64,000 nt of DNA, from contig WHVA01000442.1 of NCBI GenBank assembly GCA_015179125.1, positions 31,127 through 95,126 of the forward strand, in the 5' to 3' direction. Shown here in pieces: positions 35,687-45,625 of the stretch. The notes below the pieces were generated by a model, which worked only from the letters and a program-made list of their open reading frames with translations, was not told the origin of the DNA and searched no databases. Position 1 is the stretch's first letter; each line of letters opens with the position of its first letter. This DNA comes from Gautieria morchelliformis. Its lineage: Eukaryota; Basidiomycota; Agaricomycetes; Gomphales; Gomphaceae. The position numbers and the translations under genes were made by a program.

Positions 35687-36569
35687 TGTGGCTTAAGCCG
35701 TTGTATCTGTGAGATATGGTAGTCCAAGACTAAGCACCAAGGGTGCGCAGCCCAATTGGCATTTGTGATTATGTAAGTCTGCGGATACCGTAGGGTGCTA
35801 TACCTTTTCTGTTCGAAGAGTAGAAAGCGTGATATCGTCTAGCTCGCTGGCTCTACTCTTACTACGACACCTTTGTACGCAGTGGTAAGTTGCAGACATG
35901 ATCATGTCTGTTCCTGACACAAGTGAAAGAACGATGCGTGAGTGTACTATATATATCATTCGAGTTGTATTTGATATATATTGCGACTCCTGGTGATTGT
36001 TACCGTGGCCAGTAGGATACCAACATATAATTGCCATTGCTCATTTTTGCTCGATCTACAAGCTAGCATACAACAGCAACAGTAGTATTTAGTAGTTAAC
36101 CTCTAGATCTAACCGCTTGTGAATATTCCAGCTAATCGACATCAGAACAGAAATAGATACTCGCCACCGTCGCCTACCCACCAAGAAGACAGTGGCCCTT
36201 CTTGACTGATGCCCTATTGACGCAGACCAATATTAATATTATTACGGGACAGAAACGCCTGGGATCTGTTCTGCTGATGCCTCTGAGCTGCCAATCAGTG
36301 GGGAAGGGTCAGATGTCAGGACTGCCATCAATAACGACATGGTCCGGAAAACTAACTATAGCTTCGAAATAAAGAGAGCACTAAGGTGACGCACGAGGAA
36401 TAATACAGGCCCCGACAACAGCAGCACCAGCAGTATCGCGGCCGCCTTGTCGTTTTTACATACTGCTGGCATCACTCACCCTGTGTCTCCAGAGCTTCTC
36501 AAAATACAAGTATTACACGTAGGTCCACTGCAGTGAACTGTATGTACAGGGGGGGTGGGTCTCCGTCAA
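35687..36569. other. Intergenic region
   Basis: This AT-rich gap lies between two minus-strand small genes. Minus ORF 35798-36037 has no domain. I saw no clear repeat, RNA gene or transposon. Confidence 0.4.
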
Positions 36570-37108
36570 CTACAAGGCTTTCTTGCCGGCCTTTTTGGCC
36601 TTCACATGCAACTTCGAAAGCTGTTTCTTCCAGCCATAGCATAGATTGCAATCTGACATAGACGAAGCAATCAGTGACACCTAGGAAACAAGACCATGAC
36701 TCGCATGGTGACTGTACCTGTGCTAGTGTGCTTCTTGCACTGCCAAACTCCATCCTTGTTCTGAGTCGAAGTAGGCAACTCAAGGGAGTCCCGATCCCAA
36801 GGGGTCAACTGGGTGCCACGAATTATAAGTGAGGTCTGTAACGGTGACACCTTTTGCTATACCCCGAAAAATCCATCGTTCTCCTACCAAATAGAACCGA
36901 GTTCAATCGTCAGAAAGTGACGAGATGAGATATCCATGTCTAACTCACCTCCCTGCCATCGAACGAACAGTCTGAGCACTACGGTTGTGCGTATTAGCAG
37001 GGTAACCATTACTGAATACTGAATACTCACCACTTCTTTCTGATGTTGGCTACAGAAGACGGCTTCGTTAACCTCAATTGTGGCGGTGGAAGCGTCAGAA
37101 CCGGACAT
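36570..37108 (-). CDS. Small Cys/His-rich protein with paired zinc-binding-like motifs
   Basis: Function unknown. The start at 37108 gives MSGSDASTATIEVNEAVFCS, then QHQKEV. An intron joins this to a block reading CSDCSFDGRE. After further introns comes ELPTSTQNKDGVWQCKKHTS, then CNLCYGWKKQLSKLHVKAKK, with the stop at 36570-36572. The pattern is CxxH, CxxC, CxxH, CxxC, that is two repeated half-sites with similar spacing. It could bind zinc like a MYND- or ribbon-type module. The C-terminus is lysine-rich (KAKKAGKKAL). The middle junctions (36780-36960) were not fully resolved. I believe similar small proteins occur in other mushrooms, but this was not checked. Confidence 0.55.
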
Positions 37109-37640
37109 GTTACTATGAAGGTGGGGAGGTACGTGCGGTGGGAAGCAAGGACAAGCTTGGACTCGGAGCTCACATAGGGGTACATACTTATATCAGGGAG
37201 CTGCCGAGGTCTTGCCATGGTCACGCGACACCTATGGACACCTATTCTCACGAGTAAGAAATCAGGGCATGCCTGCGCTTTATGCTTGACTGACATAGTT
37301 GGACAAGATGAACGTTTGAACGTTATATAACAGGGCCTAGATACTAGTGGGAGCAAGAGGCACTTAGAACTCAAAACTCCGCTTGAGCTTGAGATGCGAT
37401 TTACTCAACATGTGTTTGTTTGCTCAGCGTGTAGCAGTGTGGGATTTTACGGCGCCTTTACAGTAGATACTTATAGTTGTCCCGAGTCCGAGCATACCAT
37501 ACACTGCTGCTTTTGCGCTACATGACACACGTGACCTTGAGCGCATGTGACATGCCGTGACGTCATAGCCTACGACGCCCTTTCTGCGCTTTCCTGTATT
37601 GAGCCATGCCACTCTGTTAAGCAATTGAGAAACTTACGGA
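37109..37640. other. Intergenic region
   Basis: This is the promoter side of the Cys/His-rich gene and of a possible plus-strand small gene. A minus ORF at 37424-37624 has no domain. Nothing else was recognised. Confidence 0.35.
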
Positions 37641-37982
37641 ATGGGAAGGCCACCTCCTCGAAAATTAGGATCCCACCTGGGAGGCTCAAATGCTCTATTC
37701 CACCAGCCAAATTATGTACGGGATGGAGACATACCGAGTCCTTAACTGGTCCTCTGCCCGAATGTCCCCTGCTGACATACTTCGCTGTTCACAGGCTTGG
37801 ATCAGTATGAGCATTTTATGATCTTGTACTTTCAGTAGGTCCACCGATAGAACTCAGGGAGGCGTATGCGAAACCCTTTCCTCGACAAAGCGGCCTCCGA
37901 GAGCCGCAGTCTGGTGACGAAACTGCAACAGTCGACTATACGCACAAGGACAGACATGGCAAGCTTCCGTAGTGCAGAGGCC
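37641..37982 (+). CDS. Possible small protein, two exons
   Basis: Function unknown. An ATG at 37641 begins MGRPPPRKLGSHLGGSNALF and continues HQPNYVRDGDIP. An intron with a weak GTCCTT donor and a TTTCAG acceptor (ending at 37833) joins to GPPIELREAYAKPFPRQSGL, then QSGDETATVDYTHKDRHGKLP, with a TAG at 37980-37982. The proline-rich basic start and composition look like protein. The weak donor lowers confidence. Confidence 0.35.
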
Positions 37983-39298
37983 ACGATCCAGGCCTTGAAA
38001 GAGGAGGGGAAACTACACGCGCAGATAAGAGCGGCCGCCTGTTACCATAACACGCCATGATTTTCACATAAGATCTTAGATGTACGGCCATGTACAACTT
38101 CAAACTCGACGACATCCCCACATATTCTCAGAACCTTAGCGCGGTCCCACGCACGCAACGCGTGTATCAATTGGTACGTGGATAAATCCTTATAGGTAAC
38201 TCAAGCTGGAGAGAAGGCCGGAGAGTACGAGACAAGGAGAATGTTGGTGAAAGGATAGAAATGTCCAAGGAGTGTACACCCTCGCGCACGCGGAGCACGC
38301 CCTAGCGATCTCCCGGATGAAATGACCCCTTTCCCTTGCTGCCCATGATGCGCAATAACCGTCACCTTCCAACGCTGCGTAGTGTCTAGAACATATATAT
38401 CAGTGCCCAAGAACGGTAACCTTCACGTCGCGCCTCACAATAGGAACAGTCGGGCATTTAGATAAGCCGTGAGTCCATCCTTGTATTTCCTCCATGGGTC
38501 CATTTTATATGAATAGTGAGTAGTGTGCCCAGCATGCGGCACGTAGTACTTACAAAAAAATATTTTTTTTATTGTCTGTTCTTCACCACTTACTGCGATG
38601 GGCGGCTGATGGATGGCCATATCGAAACAGAAACGTAGGTCAATATACTAGCCATCCCGTTAGGCCATCATGCGTCTGCATCGAGTGGAAAGGCAATCCA
38701 AGAACACGAATTTTTTTATCTTTGCTTTGCGCTAAGATTATATTTCCAGCTAGTGGAGCTTCTTACGTGGGCCTTGATTAACCAAATTCATTATTAAGTA
38801 TAATGTTTTCTTAAAAAATACCCATTAGAAATAGCCTGGGGACTACAGAGCACCTCGAACCACTAAGGACTTCAGCGGAAAGGAGACAGATATACCTGAT
38901 AACGCGCACAGACGCTGAGCCTAAACTATCATACGTAGGTCTAGTGCGAATGGTCGTGGTGTATTGGGGTGAACAATCTCGTGGAGGACAGTACCGGCCT
39001 GGAACGCACATCCATCAACGTTGAGACTGAGTTGTAGCGGAGCGCTAATGTGGCTCCGATCGATTGAGTGACTTTTCCGATACACTAGGGCACAGGTCTG
39101 GGTGATGTGGTCATATCCTGATATATCTTCCGTCCACAGGGGACAGCCCCTGTGATATAGGCCATATAAATGACCGATACCATTACCAACGCTTCTTTCT
39201 CCTTGTCCGCAACTTGCAGTCATCTGTGTGGTCATTATTACCCTCAATCGTCAATCCTCCTCTCCACAGACCTCATCTACATTCCCCCGTCGTGCATC
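37983..39298. other. Intergenic region upstream of DPBB copy 1
   Basis: There is no supported gene. Minus ORFs at 38190-38410 and 38435-38620 have no domain. From about 39040 the sequence is shared, inverted, with about 55280-55050, so it belongs to the DPBB duplication. A TATA-like catataaatg lies near 39163, about 135 nt before the DPBB ATG, and occurs in both copies. Confidence 0.5.
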
Positions 39299-39990
39299 AT
39301 GTTCATATTCATCGTCGCCACACTTCTCGCATTTATCGCCTTCGCTAACTCGGCCCCCGTCGCATTAACGCATTCCGGCGACGTCACCTTCTTCCCGCCC
39401 GGCCTGGGAGCCTGCGGAAAATTCAACGTTGCGTCAGATCTAATAGTGGCGGTATCATTCGAGGTTTTTAACAGCTTGTGAGCACAATCACTATGTGTCA
39501 GCGATATAGTACTGACCGTAATACCTTCTTTCTCAGTGGTCCGCAATCCAATGGAAACCCGGTATGCGGTCGGAAGATCAAAGCCACAGCTCGTTAGTCG
39601 TCACCTTCTCATATTTGGCAATACTCTTACTTCTCCTTTCTCGCAGCTGGTGGCAAAACTGTCACCGTTTCTGTTGAAGACAAGTGTGCAAGTTGCGCGC
39701 AGTTCAACCTTGACATGTCGCCCGGGGCTTTCGACCAATTAGCCGATGAACGCGTGGGGCGACTTCATGGGGTCACATGGCACTTGCTGTGAACCGGCGA
39801 TCAGTTTTTCATTGTACCCGTTCATGAGAAGGGACGTCGGCTTTTCGCAGGCGGAAAGTTGAAGGGAGGTGAACGTTGGACAGCTGTTAATTAAAACAAG
39901 TATACATATATGTTGCCATACTGAAATCTGACGATCGGCGGGGAATCAGAATATATACCTTGCATCAAAAATTCATCCGCTAATGGACAT
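39040..39990 (+). repeat. Inverted duplication, left copy (DPBB gene plus flanks)
   Basis: This segment matches the reverse complement of about 54360-55280 almost base for base in exons, introns and 3' flank; both copies end in the string tgccatac.gaaatctgacgatcg and aattcatccgc. The 5' flank is similar too (agcgctaatgtggctccga, then caggggacagcccctgtgat), except that this copy has about 40 nt not present in the other. The copies are inverted and about 14.5 kb apart. Confidence 0.85.
39299..39792 (+). CDS. Secreted RlpA-like double-psi beta-barrel protein, copy 1
   Basis: Small secreted DPBB protein of the type abundant in basidiomycetes (expansin- or barwin-like fold, often loosely annotated as riboflavin-aldehyde-forming-enzyme-like). 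The start at 39299 gives a signal peptide MFIFIVATLLAFIAFANSAP. The DPBB blocks follow: GDVTFFPPGLGACGKFN, DLIVAVSFEVFNS, then after a 60-nt intron GPQSNGNPVCGRKIKATA, then KTVTVSVEDKCASCAQFNLD, MSPGAFDQLADERVGRL and VTWHLL. The stop is at 39790-39792. Four cysteines lie at the conserved positions (GACG, PVCG, DKCxxC). The catalytic role is unknown. Such proteins are usually implicated in cell-wall binding or loosening. Confidence 0.85.
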
Positions 39991-40566
39991 ATAGCGGAAA
40001 GGTTTATACTAAATAGCGGTGTGAATTCTGAGCCTTCCTCCCACAAACCAGGCGTACAAACAAAAATGCTTTCTCTAGTTCTGCACAATTCCATAGCCCT
40101 TCGTACACCTGGCAGCAATAGGTGGCAACAATATGCATTGAGGGGCTCTAAGATCAAACGAGAGACGATGATGATCATTAATTCTGATGAAATACTCCAA
40201 CGAACTCAATATTGCCGTCGACAGCAGCATTTATGCTTTCAGGGACCTCAGGCGTCCCTTGAATCTCAACGGAATGACAGCGAACTTCCTGATTCATCGC
40301 TACCGAGTTTGATGCATCACGCTATCCTTTAGAAATCAAGGTGAGGGGTGCCACAAGGCTTGAGGTACTCTGAGAGCTCGTGGTGTCATGCTGCTCGCGG
40401 ATCTCCTTTTTCTTAAAAGCAAGGCTGACGTTGTACTGTTTAATTACACATTATTAATACTTTCAACTATAGTCTGAAAGAGCTGCGCATATTTCAGTGA
40501 ATAAAGCCATGAATAGTACGGGCTCACATTGAGAAGAGTTAGATGGCAGACATAGAGCTGGCCAAA
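39793..40566. other. Intergenic region
   Basis: The first about 200 bp belong to the DPBB duplication. Beyond about 40000 no similarity to the second copy was seen. Overlapping ORFs at 39891-40332 on both strands have no domain. Confidence 0.4.
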
Positions 40567-41288
40567 TCAAATTAACTGAATATCCAAGCCAATGGCTTGC
40601 AATACATTAGACAGCCGCATACGAAGTCGATCCAACTCTTCCACGGCAGGTCTAGCCATCAATGGCCCGTCCAGCGGCTCAATCAGCACAAAGTCTGACA
40701 TATGGACGTCAGGTGCGTTCTCGGGAGATACCAAGGTATTAGTTGAAGTGCCAAAATCTAAGTGTTCCCTAGCGTGTTCTTGCGCTTGTAAATCGGGCGG
40801 TGACAAGTCCACCAGGTTAATGCGTCCAAGGCCTCCGATGACACCCAAGACTTCGGTGTTGCGTCGTTCGAGTGTTGCGGGGTCTGCATCGGACTTTCGC
40901 GAAGACAGAAATCCCATAGCGGCATTGGCAGCTCCCCGCAGCAATCCGATTTCTCTGCCTAAGGGCACTCCAACTCGCGCAAAACCATCATTGAAGCCTT
41001 CTTGTAATGCCGACTCCTTTCCAGCCGTGATTCCTTCACGATATCCAGCCTGTGGTGAGTCTGTACTGGCGACCCAAGCAGAGATATGTGAGAAACGAGC
41101 CTCACATTCGTAAAATCGTCATCCAGCTTCGACCACTCCCGATTCGGTACATCATCAACATAGCCCCAAATAAGGTCGACATCCTCCAACGTATCCGGTT
41201 CGGCTTTCGTGGAAAGTGGTGTATCTTGTACTGATGTGCCCATTGACTCTGAGGACTCAGTTAAATTCACGGAAAGCTGGCGTGACAT
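40567..41288 (-). CDS. YAE1: Yae1-family protein (cytosolic Fe-S insertion adaptor)
   Basis: Yae1, with Lto1, recruits the cytosolic iron-sulfur machinery to the ribosome-recycling ATPase Rli1/ABCE1. There are two exons: 41106-41288 and 40567-41049, with a GTGAGG..CCACAG intron, giving 221 residues. Exon 1 is acidic and ends REWSKLDDDFTN. Exon 2 opens with the Yae1 motif AGYREGITAGKESALQEGF and NDGFARVGVPLGREIGLLRG, with Gly at regular spacing. The C-terminal half (VHMSDFVLIEPLDGPLMARP, ELDRLRMRLSNVLQAIGLDI) is more variable in the family. The stop is at 40567-40569. Confidence 0.88.
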
Positions 41289-41500
41289 GGCGTGACCGTT
41301 ACCTTCCTGAGACTAATGCCTCCCCGACGGAGAGGACGCAGAGAGAAGCAGGCTGATGCTAATGCTACAGATATTCGATCCCCGAAAACTGTATGTGAAG
41401 TTCGAGGCTCCGTTTCTCATGTAACACCCCTTCGCCTTCCGACACGCGGTTGATCCGAGACCGTCCATGACGAAACATACGAAACAGGAGGGACAGTGCG

Positions 41501-41508
41501 TATATAAA
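41501..41508 (+). promoter_or_regulatory. TATA box of membrane-protein gene A
   Basis: The string tatataaa begins 96 nt before the ATG at 41597. The same element (tatataag) begins at 43628 before copy B, 97 nt from its ATG. Confidence 0.55.
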
Positions 41509-41596
41509 ATGTACTTCACTGTGATCCTCTTGCTGTCTACTCTCGCCCCCCACAGTATTTGTGCCTACCGCCCACGTCGTTATATCATCATCTATC

Positions 41597-42760
41597 ATGG
41601 TGGCCCCCTGCATCCGAGTTCTCATCATAATTCTTCTCATCTTCATGGTTCAAGGAAACGCAGCCCCGATACCATTGGAAGGGCGCGAGGTTTCCTCAGG
41701 ACTTTTTCGCCCTGGCCCTCAGAACTCAAGCCAGGATTCTACCTCCTTTCTCTCGCACGGGCCAAAGGACCCTTCTGTGCCTCAAGCTGCTGTGGGTGCC
41801 GTCCACGTCCTTGAGTCGCAGCCGTCTAGTGAGAGTGATATCTTCGCCGGCCAAGCTCACCCCGCAGCTCACGCAGCGCCGATGCCATTGGAAGGGCGCG
41901 AGGCTTCCTCAGGAGTTTCTCGCCCCAGCCCTCAGAGCTCATGCCAGGATTCTATCTCCTTTCTCTCGCACGGGCCAAAGGACCCTTCTGTGCCTGAAGC
42001 TGCTGTGGGTGTCGTCCACGTCCCTGAGTCGCAGCCGTCCAGTGAGAGTGATATCTTCGCCGGCCAAGCTCACCCCGCAGCTCACGCAGCGCCGATGCCA
42101 TTGGAAGGGGGCGAGGTTTCCTCAGGACTTTCTCGCCCTGACCCTCAGAACCCATGCCAGGATTCTACCTCCTTTCTCTCGCACGGGCCAAAGGACGATT
42201 CTGTGCCTGAAGCTGCTGTGGGTGTCGTCCACGTCCCCGAGTCGCATGAAGACCAGCCGTCCCATGAGGGTGACATCTTCGCTGGCCAAGCTCCCCCCCC
42301 CACGGCACACTCTTTTCTCAGCACTCACCTTGCTCTGGTTATAACCCTGTGCACGGTTACGCCCTCTGCTCTGTGTCTGGCGCTCTACGTTCTTATCCGA
42401 TGCTGCCGCAACAGGCGTAAGGCTTCGCGAAATGACGGCCGCTCGGCGGGGGGTTCGGATCGGTCATTCGACAAACGCCCAGCGACACCACCAAAGACAG
42501 CTGAACCCTTCCAAGCACATCTCGAGTATCCACGAATGGTGTATGTGCCTCCTACCCCTAGGGACGGAAAGCAACCTCTCTTCGGCCACTATCTTACCCC
42601 CTGTGGTCAGGTTGTTGGAGTGAAGGACACATGGACATTGGCTCCAATGGGGAGGGTGGTCAACCCTGATGGATCAGACGGCTTGAGGATCGCAAAGTAC
42701 GTCTGCTCTACATCTCAGGCCTGCATCTTCTCACTTGACACGGCCAGTCCACCCTCTTGA
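41597..42760 (+). CDS. Single-pass membrane protein with three mucin-like 71-residue repeats (copy A)
   Basis: Unrecognised, probably lineage-specific. The start at 41597 gives a signal peptide (MVAPCIRVLIIILLIFMVQG). The ectodomain is three tandem repeats of 213 bp (71 aa), each opening PMPLEGREASSG or similar, rich in Ser and Pro, and containing SFLSHGPKDPSVPEAAVG and SDIFAGQAHP. The third repeat carries an HED insertion. One membrane span (LALVITLCTVTPSALCLALY) is followed by RCCRNRRKASRND, a stop-transfer and possible palmitoylation site. The cytosolic domain of about 110 residues contains HLEYPRMVYVPP, PLFGHYLTPCGQVVGVKDTW and RVVNPDGSDGLRIAKYVCS. No intron is needed. It resembles cell-surface sensor or mucin architecture, but no known family is claimed. 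Confidence 0.75.
   Translation: MVAPCIRVLIIILLIFMVQGNAAPIPLEGREVSSGLFRPGPQNSSQDSTSFLSHGPKDPSVPQAAVGAVHVLESQPSSESDIFAGQAHPAAHAAPMPLEGREASSGVSRPSPQSSCQDSISFLSHGPKDPSVPEAAVGVVHVPESQPSSESDIFAGQAHPAAHAAPMPLEGGEVSSGLSRPDPQNPCQDSTSFLSHGPKDDSVPEAAVGVVHVPESHEDQPSHEGDIFAGQAPPPTAHSFLSTHLALVITLCTVTPSALCLALYVLIRCCRNRRKASRNDGRSAGGSDRSFDKRPATPPKTAEPFQAHLEYPRMVYVPPTPRDGKQPLFGHYLTPCGQVVGVKDTWTLAPMGRVVNPDGSDGLRIAKYVCSTSQACIFSLDTASPPS
41665..42303 (+). repeat. Three tandem 213-bp in-frame repeats in the ectodomain
   Basis: The marker cattggaag occurs at 41673, 41886 and 42099, exactly 213 bp apart. Each unit encodes 71 residues. Units 2 and 3 are more alike than unit 1. The third ends with six extra nucleotides or more. 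Confidence 0.9.
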
Positions 42761-43587
42761 TATGACCTCCGCCTTATCCCATATACGCCTCCACGGGACC
42801 CCAGTATATTATACTCTACCCTCCACAGTCACCGCCATATACCCTTCCTTGTCGAAGACAAGCCCGGGCTTCTAACCCCCGAAGTAAACCACGTTTAATT
42901 CTTTGTATTACATGTTATGTATTGGTGGCATCATGCGAAGAGATTTGTATTTAGTAATAGATACCACGTTAGATTTGTATTTGTAGTAATATTTATGAAT
43001 GTTGCGGGTCTGTCTTTGTAGGCAAGTCGGACATCTTCGGTCTTGAGTGAACAGGCGTTGGCGGCAGCGGTCATAGATTGCTTAATGTGCGTTTACTTTA
43101 CGTTTGATCCTTAGCCTCTGCCATCCTGATATGCCGAGAACAATTCGACGTTCGTACGAGAGAGTTGCATCAACAGGACTTGCGGAAGGTTCAACGTTAG
43201 GACCCATGCCCAGGACATGCAGTTGCGATTATCAACATCTGCTCGTTTGTTTTACATCGTGCATCAACCCAGCTCTGCCTCCCATCCACATACTAGTATC
43301 AGGTATTGTAATGTAACATCCTGTCCTCGTTTTCTCCGAGAAAATGAGGACAGGATGTTACGTTACAATACCTGATATTAATTCTCGGTCTCTGCAACAT
43401 AGACTTTTACAGCTACTCCACTCTGCGTCTTCCATGTGAATACATGTCTCCGGGTTCGTTGCGATGCCTCAGCTCTAGCTACTGGTAACCTGTCGATGTA
43501 TTCTAGCCTACATCATTTTTTTTTCTGTTTATCTCTCGGTGGATACGCGCTAAACAGCCGGTTAGGGGGGTTTGAATTCTGTCAGTC
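42761..43587. other. 3' flank of membrane-protein gene A
   Basis: Non-coding DNA, duplicated downstream of copy B (44671-45375). It contains AT-rich stretches (tttgtatttagtaatag) and, only here, the 43297-43377 palindrome. A short plus ORF (43104-43316) is shared with copy B only in part and is not supported. Confidence 0.6.
43297..43377. repeat. 81-bp near-perfect palindrome unique to unit A
   Basis: The left arm 43297-43336 and right arm 43338-43377 are 40 nt each, match at 38 of 40 positions, and have a 1-nt loop. In unit B the same site reads caggtattgtaatgtaacatagactt with no second arm. The extra DNA therefore begins within the left arm, just after taacat. Confidence 0.9.
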
Positions 43588-45375
43588 GATCCGAGACCGT
43601 CCATGACGAAACAGACGAGACAGTGTGTATATAAGATGTACTTCACTTGCAATCCTCTTGCTGTCTACGCTCTCCACCCTCAGTATTTGTGCCTACCACT
43701 CACGTCATTCTATCATCATCTATCATGGTGGCCCCCTGCAAGCTCATCATTCAAGTTCTCTTTGTAATTCTTCTCGTCTTCACGGTTCAAGGAAACGCAG
43801 CCCCGATACCATTGGAAGGGCGCGAGGCTTCCTCAGGAGTTTCTTGCCCCGGCCCTCAGAGCTCAAGCCATGATTCTGCCTCCTTTCTCTCGCAGGACCC
43901 TGTGCCTGAAGCTGCTGTGGGTGTCGTCCACGTCCCTGAGTCGCAGCCGTCCAGTGAGTGATATCTTCGCCGGCCAAGCTCACCCCGCGGCTCACGCAGC
44001 GCCGATGCCATTGGAAGGTGGCGAGATTTCCTCAGGACTTTCTCGCCCTGACCCTCAGAACCCATGCCAGGATTCTACCTTCTTTCTCTCACACGGGCCA
44101 ACGGACCCTTCTGTGCCTGAAGCTGCTGTGGGTGTCATCCACGTCCCCGAGTCGCATGAAGACCAGCCGTCCCATGAGATTGACATCTTCGCCGGCCAAG
44201 CTCACCCCCCCGCGGCACACTCTTTTCTCAGCACTCACCTTGCTCTGGTTATAACCTTGTGCATCCTTACGCCCTCTGCTCTGTGTGTAGCACTGTACGC
44301 TCTCATCCGATGCTGCCGTAACAGGCGTAAGGCTTCGCGAAATGACGGCCGCTCGGCGGGGGGTTCGGATCGGTCATTCGACAAACGCCCAGCGTCACCA
44401 CCTAAGACAGCTGAACCCATCCAAGCACATCTCGAGTATCCACGAATGGTGTATGTGCCTCCTGCCCCTAGGGACGGAAAGCAACCTCTCTTCGGCCACT
44501 ATCTTACCCCCTGTGGTCAGGTTGTTGGAGTGAAGGACACATGGACATTGGCTCCAATGGGGAGGGTGGTCAACCCTGATGGATCAGACGGCTTGAGGAT
44601 CGCAAAGTACGTCTGCTCTACATCTCAGGCCTGCATCTTCTCACTTGACACGGCCAGTCCACCCTCTTGATATGACCTCCGCCTTATCCCATATACGCAT
44701 CCACGGGACCCGACTATATTATACTCTACCCTCCACAGTCACCGCCATATACCCTTCCTTGTCGAAGACAAGCCTGGGCTTCTAACCCCCGAAGTAAACC
44801 ACGTTTAATTCTTTGTATTACATGTTATGTATTGGTGGCATCATGCGAAGGGATTTGTATTTAGTAATAGATACCGCGTTAGATTTGTATTTGTAGTAAT
44901 ATTTATGAATGTTGCGGGTCTGTCTTTGTAGGCAAGTCGGACATCTTCGGTCTTGAGTGAACAGGCGGCAGCGGCCATAGATTGCTTAATGTGCGTTTAC
45001 GTTTGATCCTTAGCCTCTGTCATCCTGATATGCCGAGAACAATTCGACGTTCGTACGAGAGAGTTGCATCAACAGGACTTGCGAAAGATTCAACTTTAGG
45101 ATCCATGGCCAGGACATGCAGTTGCGATTATCAACATCTGCTCGTTTGTTTACATCGTGCATCAACCCAGCTCTGCCTCCCATCCACATACTACTATCAG
45201 GTATTGTAATGTAACATAGACTTTTACAGCTACTCCACTCTGCGTCTTCCATGTGAATGCATGTCTCCGGGTTCGTTGCGATGCTTCAGCTCTAGCTACT
45301 GGTTACCTGTCGATGTATTCTAACCAGGATCAATTTTTTTCTGTATTTCTCGGCGGACACGCGCTAAACAGCCGG
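43588..45375 (+). repeat. Tandem segmental duplication, unit B
   Basis: The second copy of the 41451-43565 unit, in the same orientation and starting 22 bp after it. It lacks one internal 213-bp repeat, part of the first repeat, and the palindrome. The promoter TATA, start region, transmembrane segment and 3' flank are retained. Confidence 0.9.
43725..44670 (+). pseudogene. Frameshifted second copy of the mucin-like membrane protein gene (copy B)
   Basis: The ATG at 43725 begins MVAPCKLIIQVLFVILLVFT and one shortened repeat (SFLSQDPVPEAAVG, lacking four residues). Compared with copy A, two nucleotides are missing at about 43955 (gtgagagtgat became gtgagtgat). This produces a TGA at 43959-43961. 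The other frame then runs open to 44670 and encodes the rest of the ectodomain, the membrane span (LALVITLCILTPSALCVALY) and an almost unchanged cytosolic domain. The deletion also creates a consensus-like GTGAGT splice donor, so a spliced product cannot be excluded. The strong conservation of the downstream frame suggests that the break is recent or that the distal part is still expressed. Confidence 0.7.
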
Positions 45376-45625
45376 GCTAGTCTTGCTTGTGCATGTGGCC
45401 TATTAGCCTGATGAACGTGTATCGTGATGCCTTCCTCAATGGATCGAGATGAAGAAATATGCGTACACCGTAGTACGACGTCCGGACAACAGACGTAGCG
45501 CGAAAATGGGAAGATCATCGCATAAAATTAAGGAATGGAAACATAGCAGACAACCTTGTCTAACAATATTAATAGCTATCATGTCATTTGCGAAATCTGG
45601 AAAAGATCCCAGCCAGGTTATGTAA

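Larger units (their letters stand above)
41451..43565 (+). repeat. Tandem segmental duplication, unit A
   Basis: The segment starting gatccgagaccgtccatgac near 41451 and ending cgctaaacagccgg near 43562 is repeated from 43588 to about 45375. Promoter, coding region, 3' UTR and downstream sequence are all included. Identity is very high over the C-terminal coding part and 3' flank. Differences are one fewer internal repeat in unit B, small indels, and an 81-bp palindrome found only in unit A. Confidence 0.9.

Noticed and set aside
41796..42344. 182-aa alternative-frame ORF in the membrane-protein repeat
   Set aside because: A shadow created by the 213-bp repeat keeping a second frame open. 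It lacks the signal peptide and membrane span.
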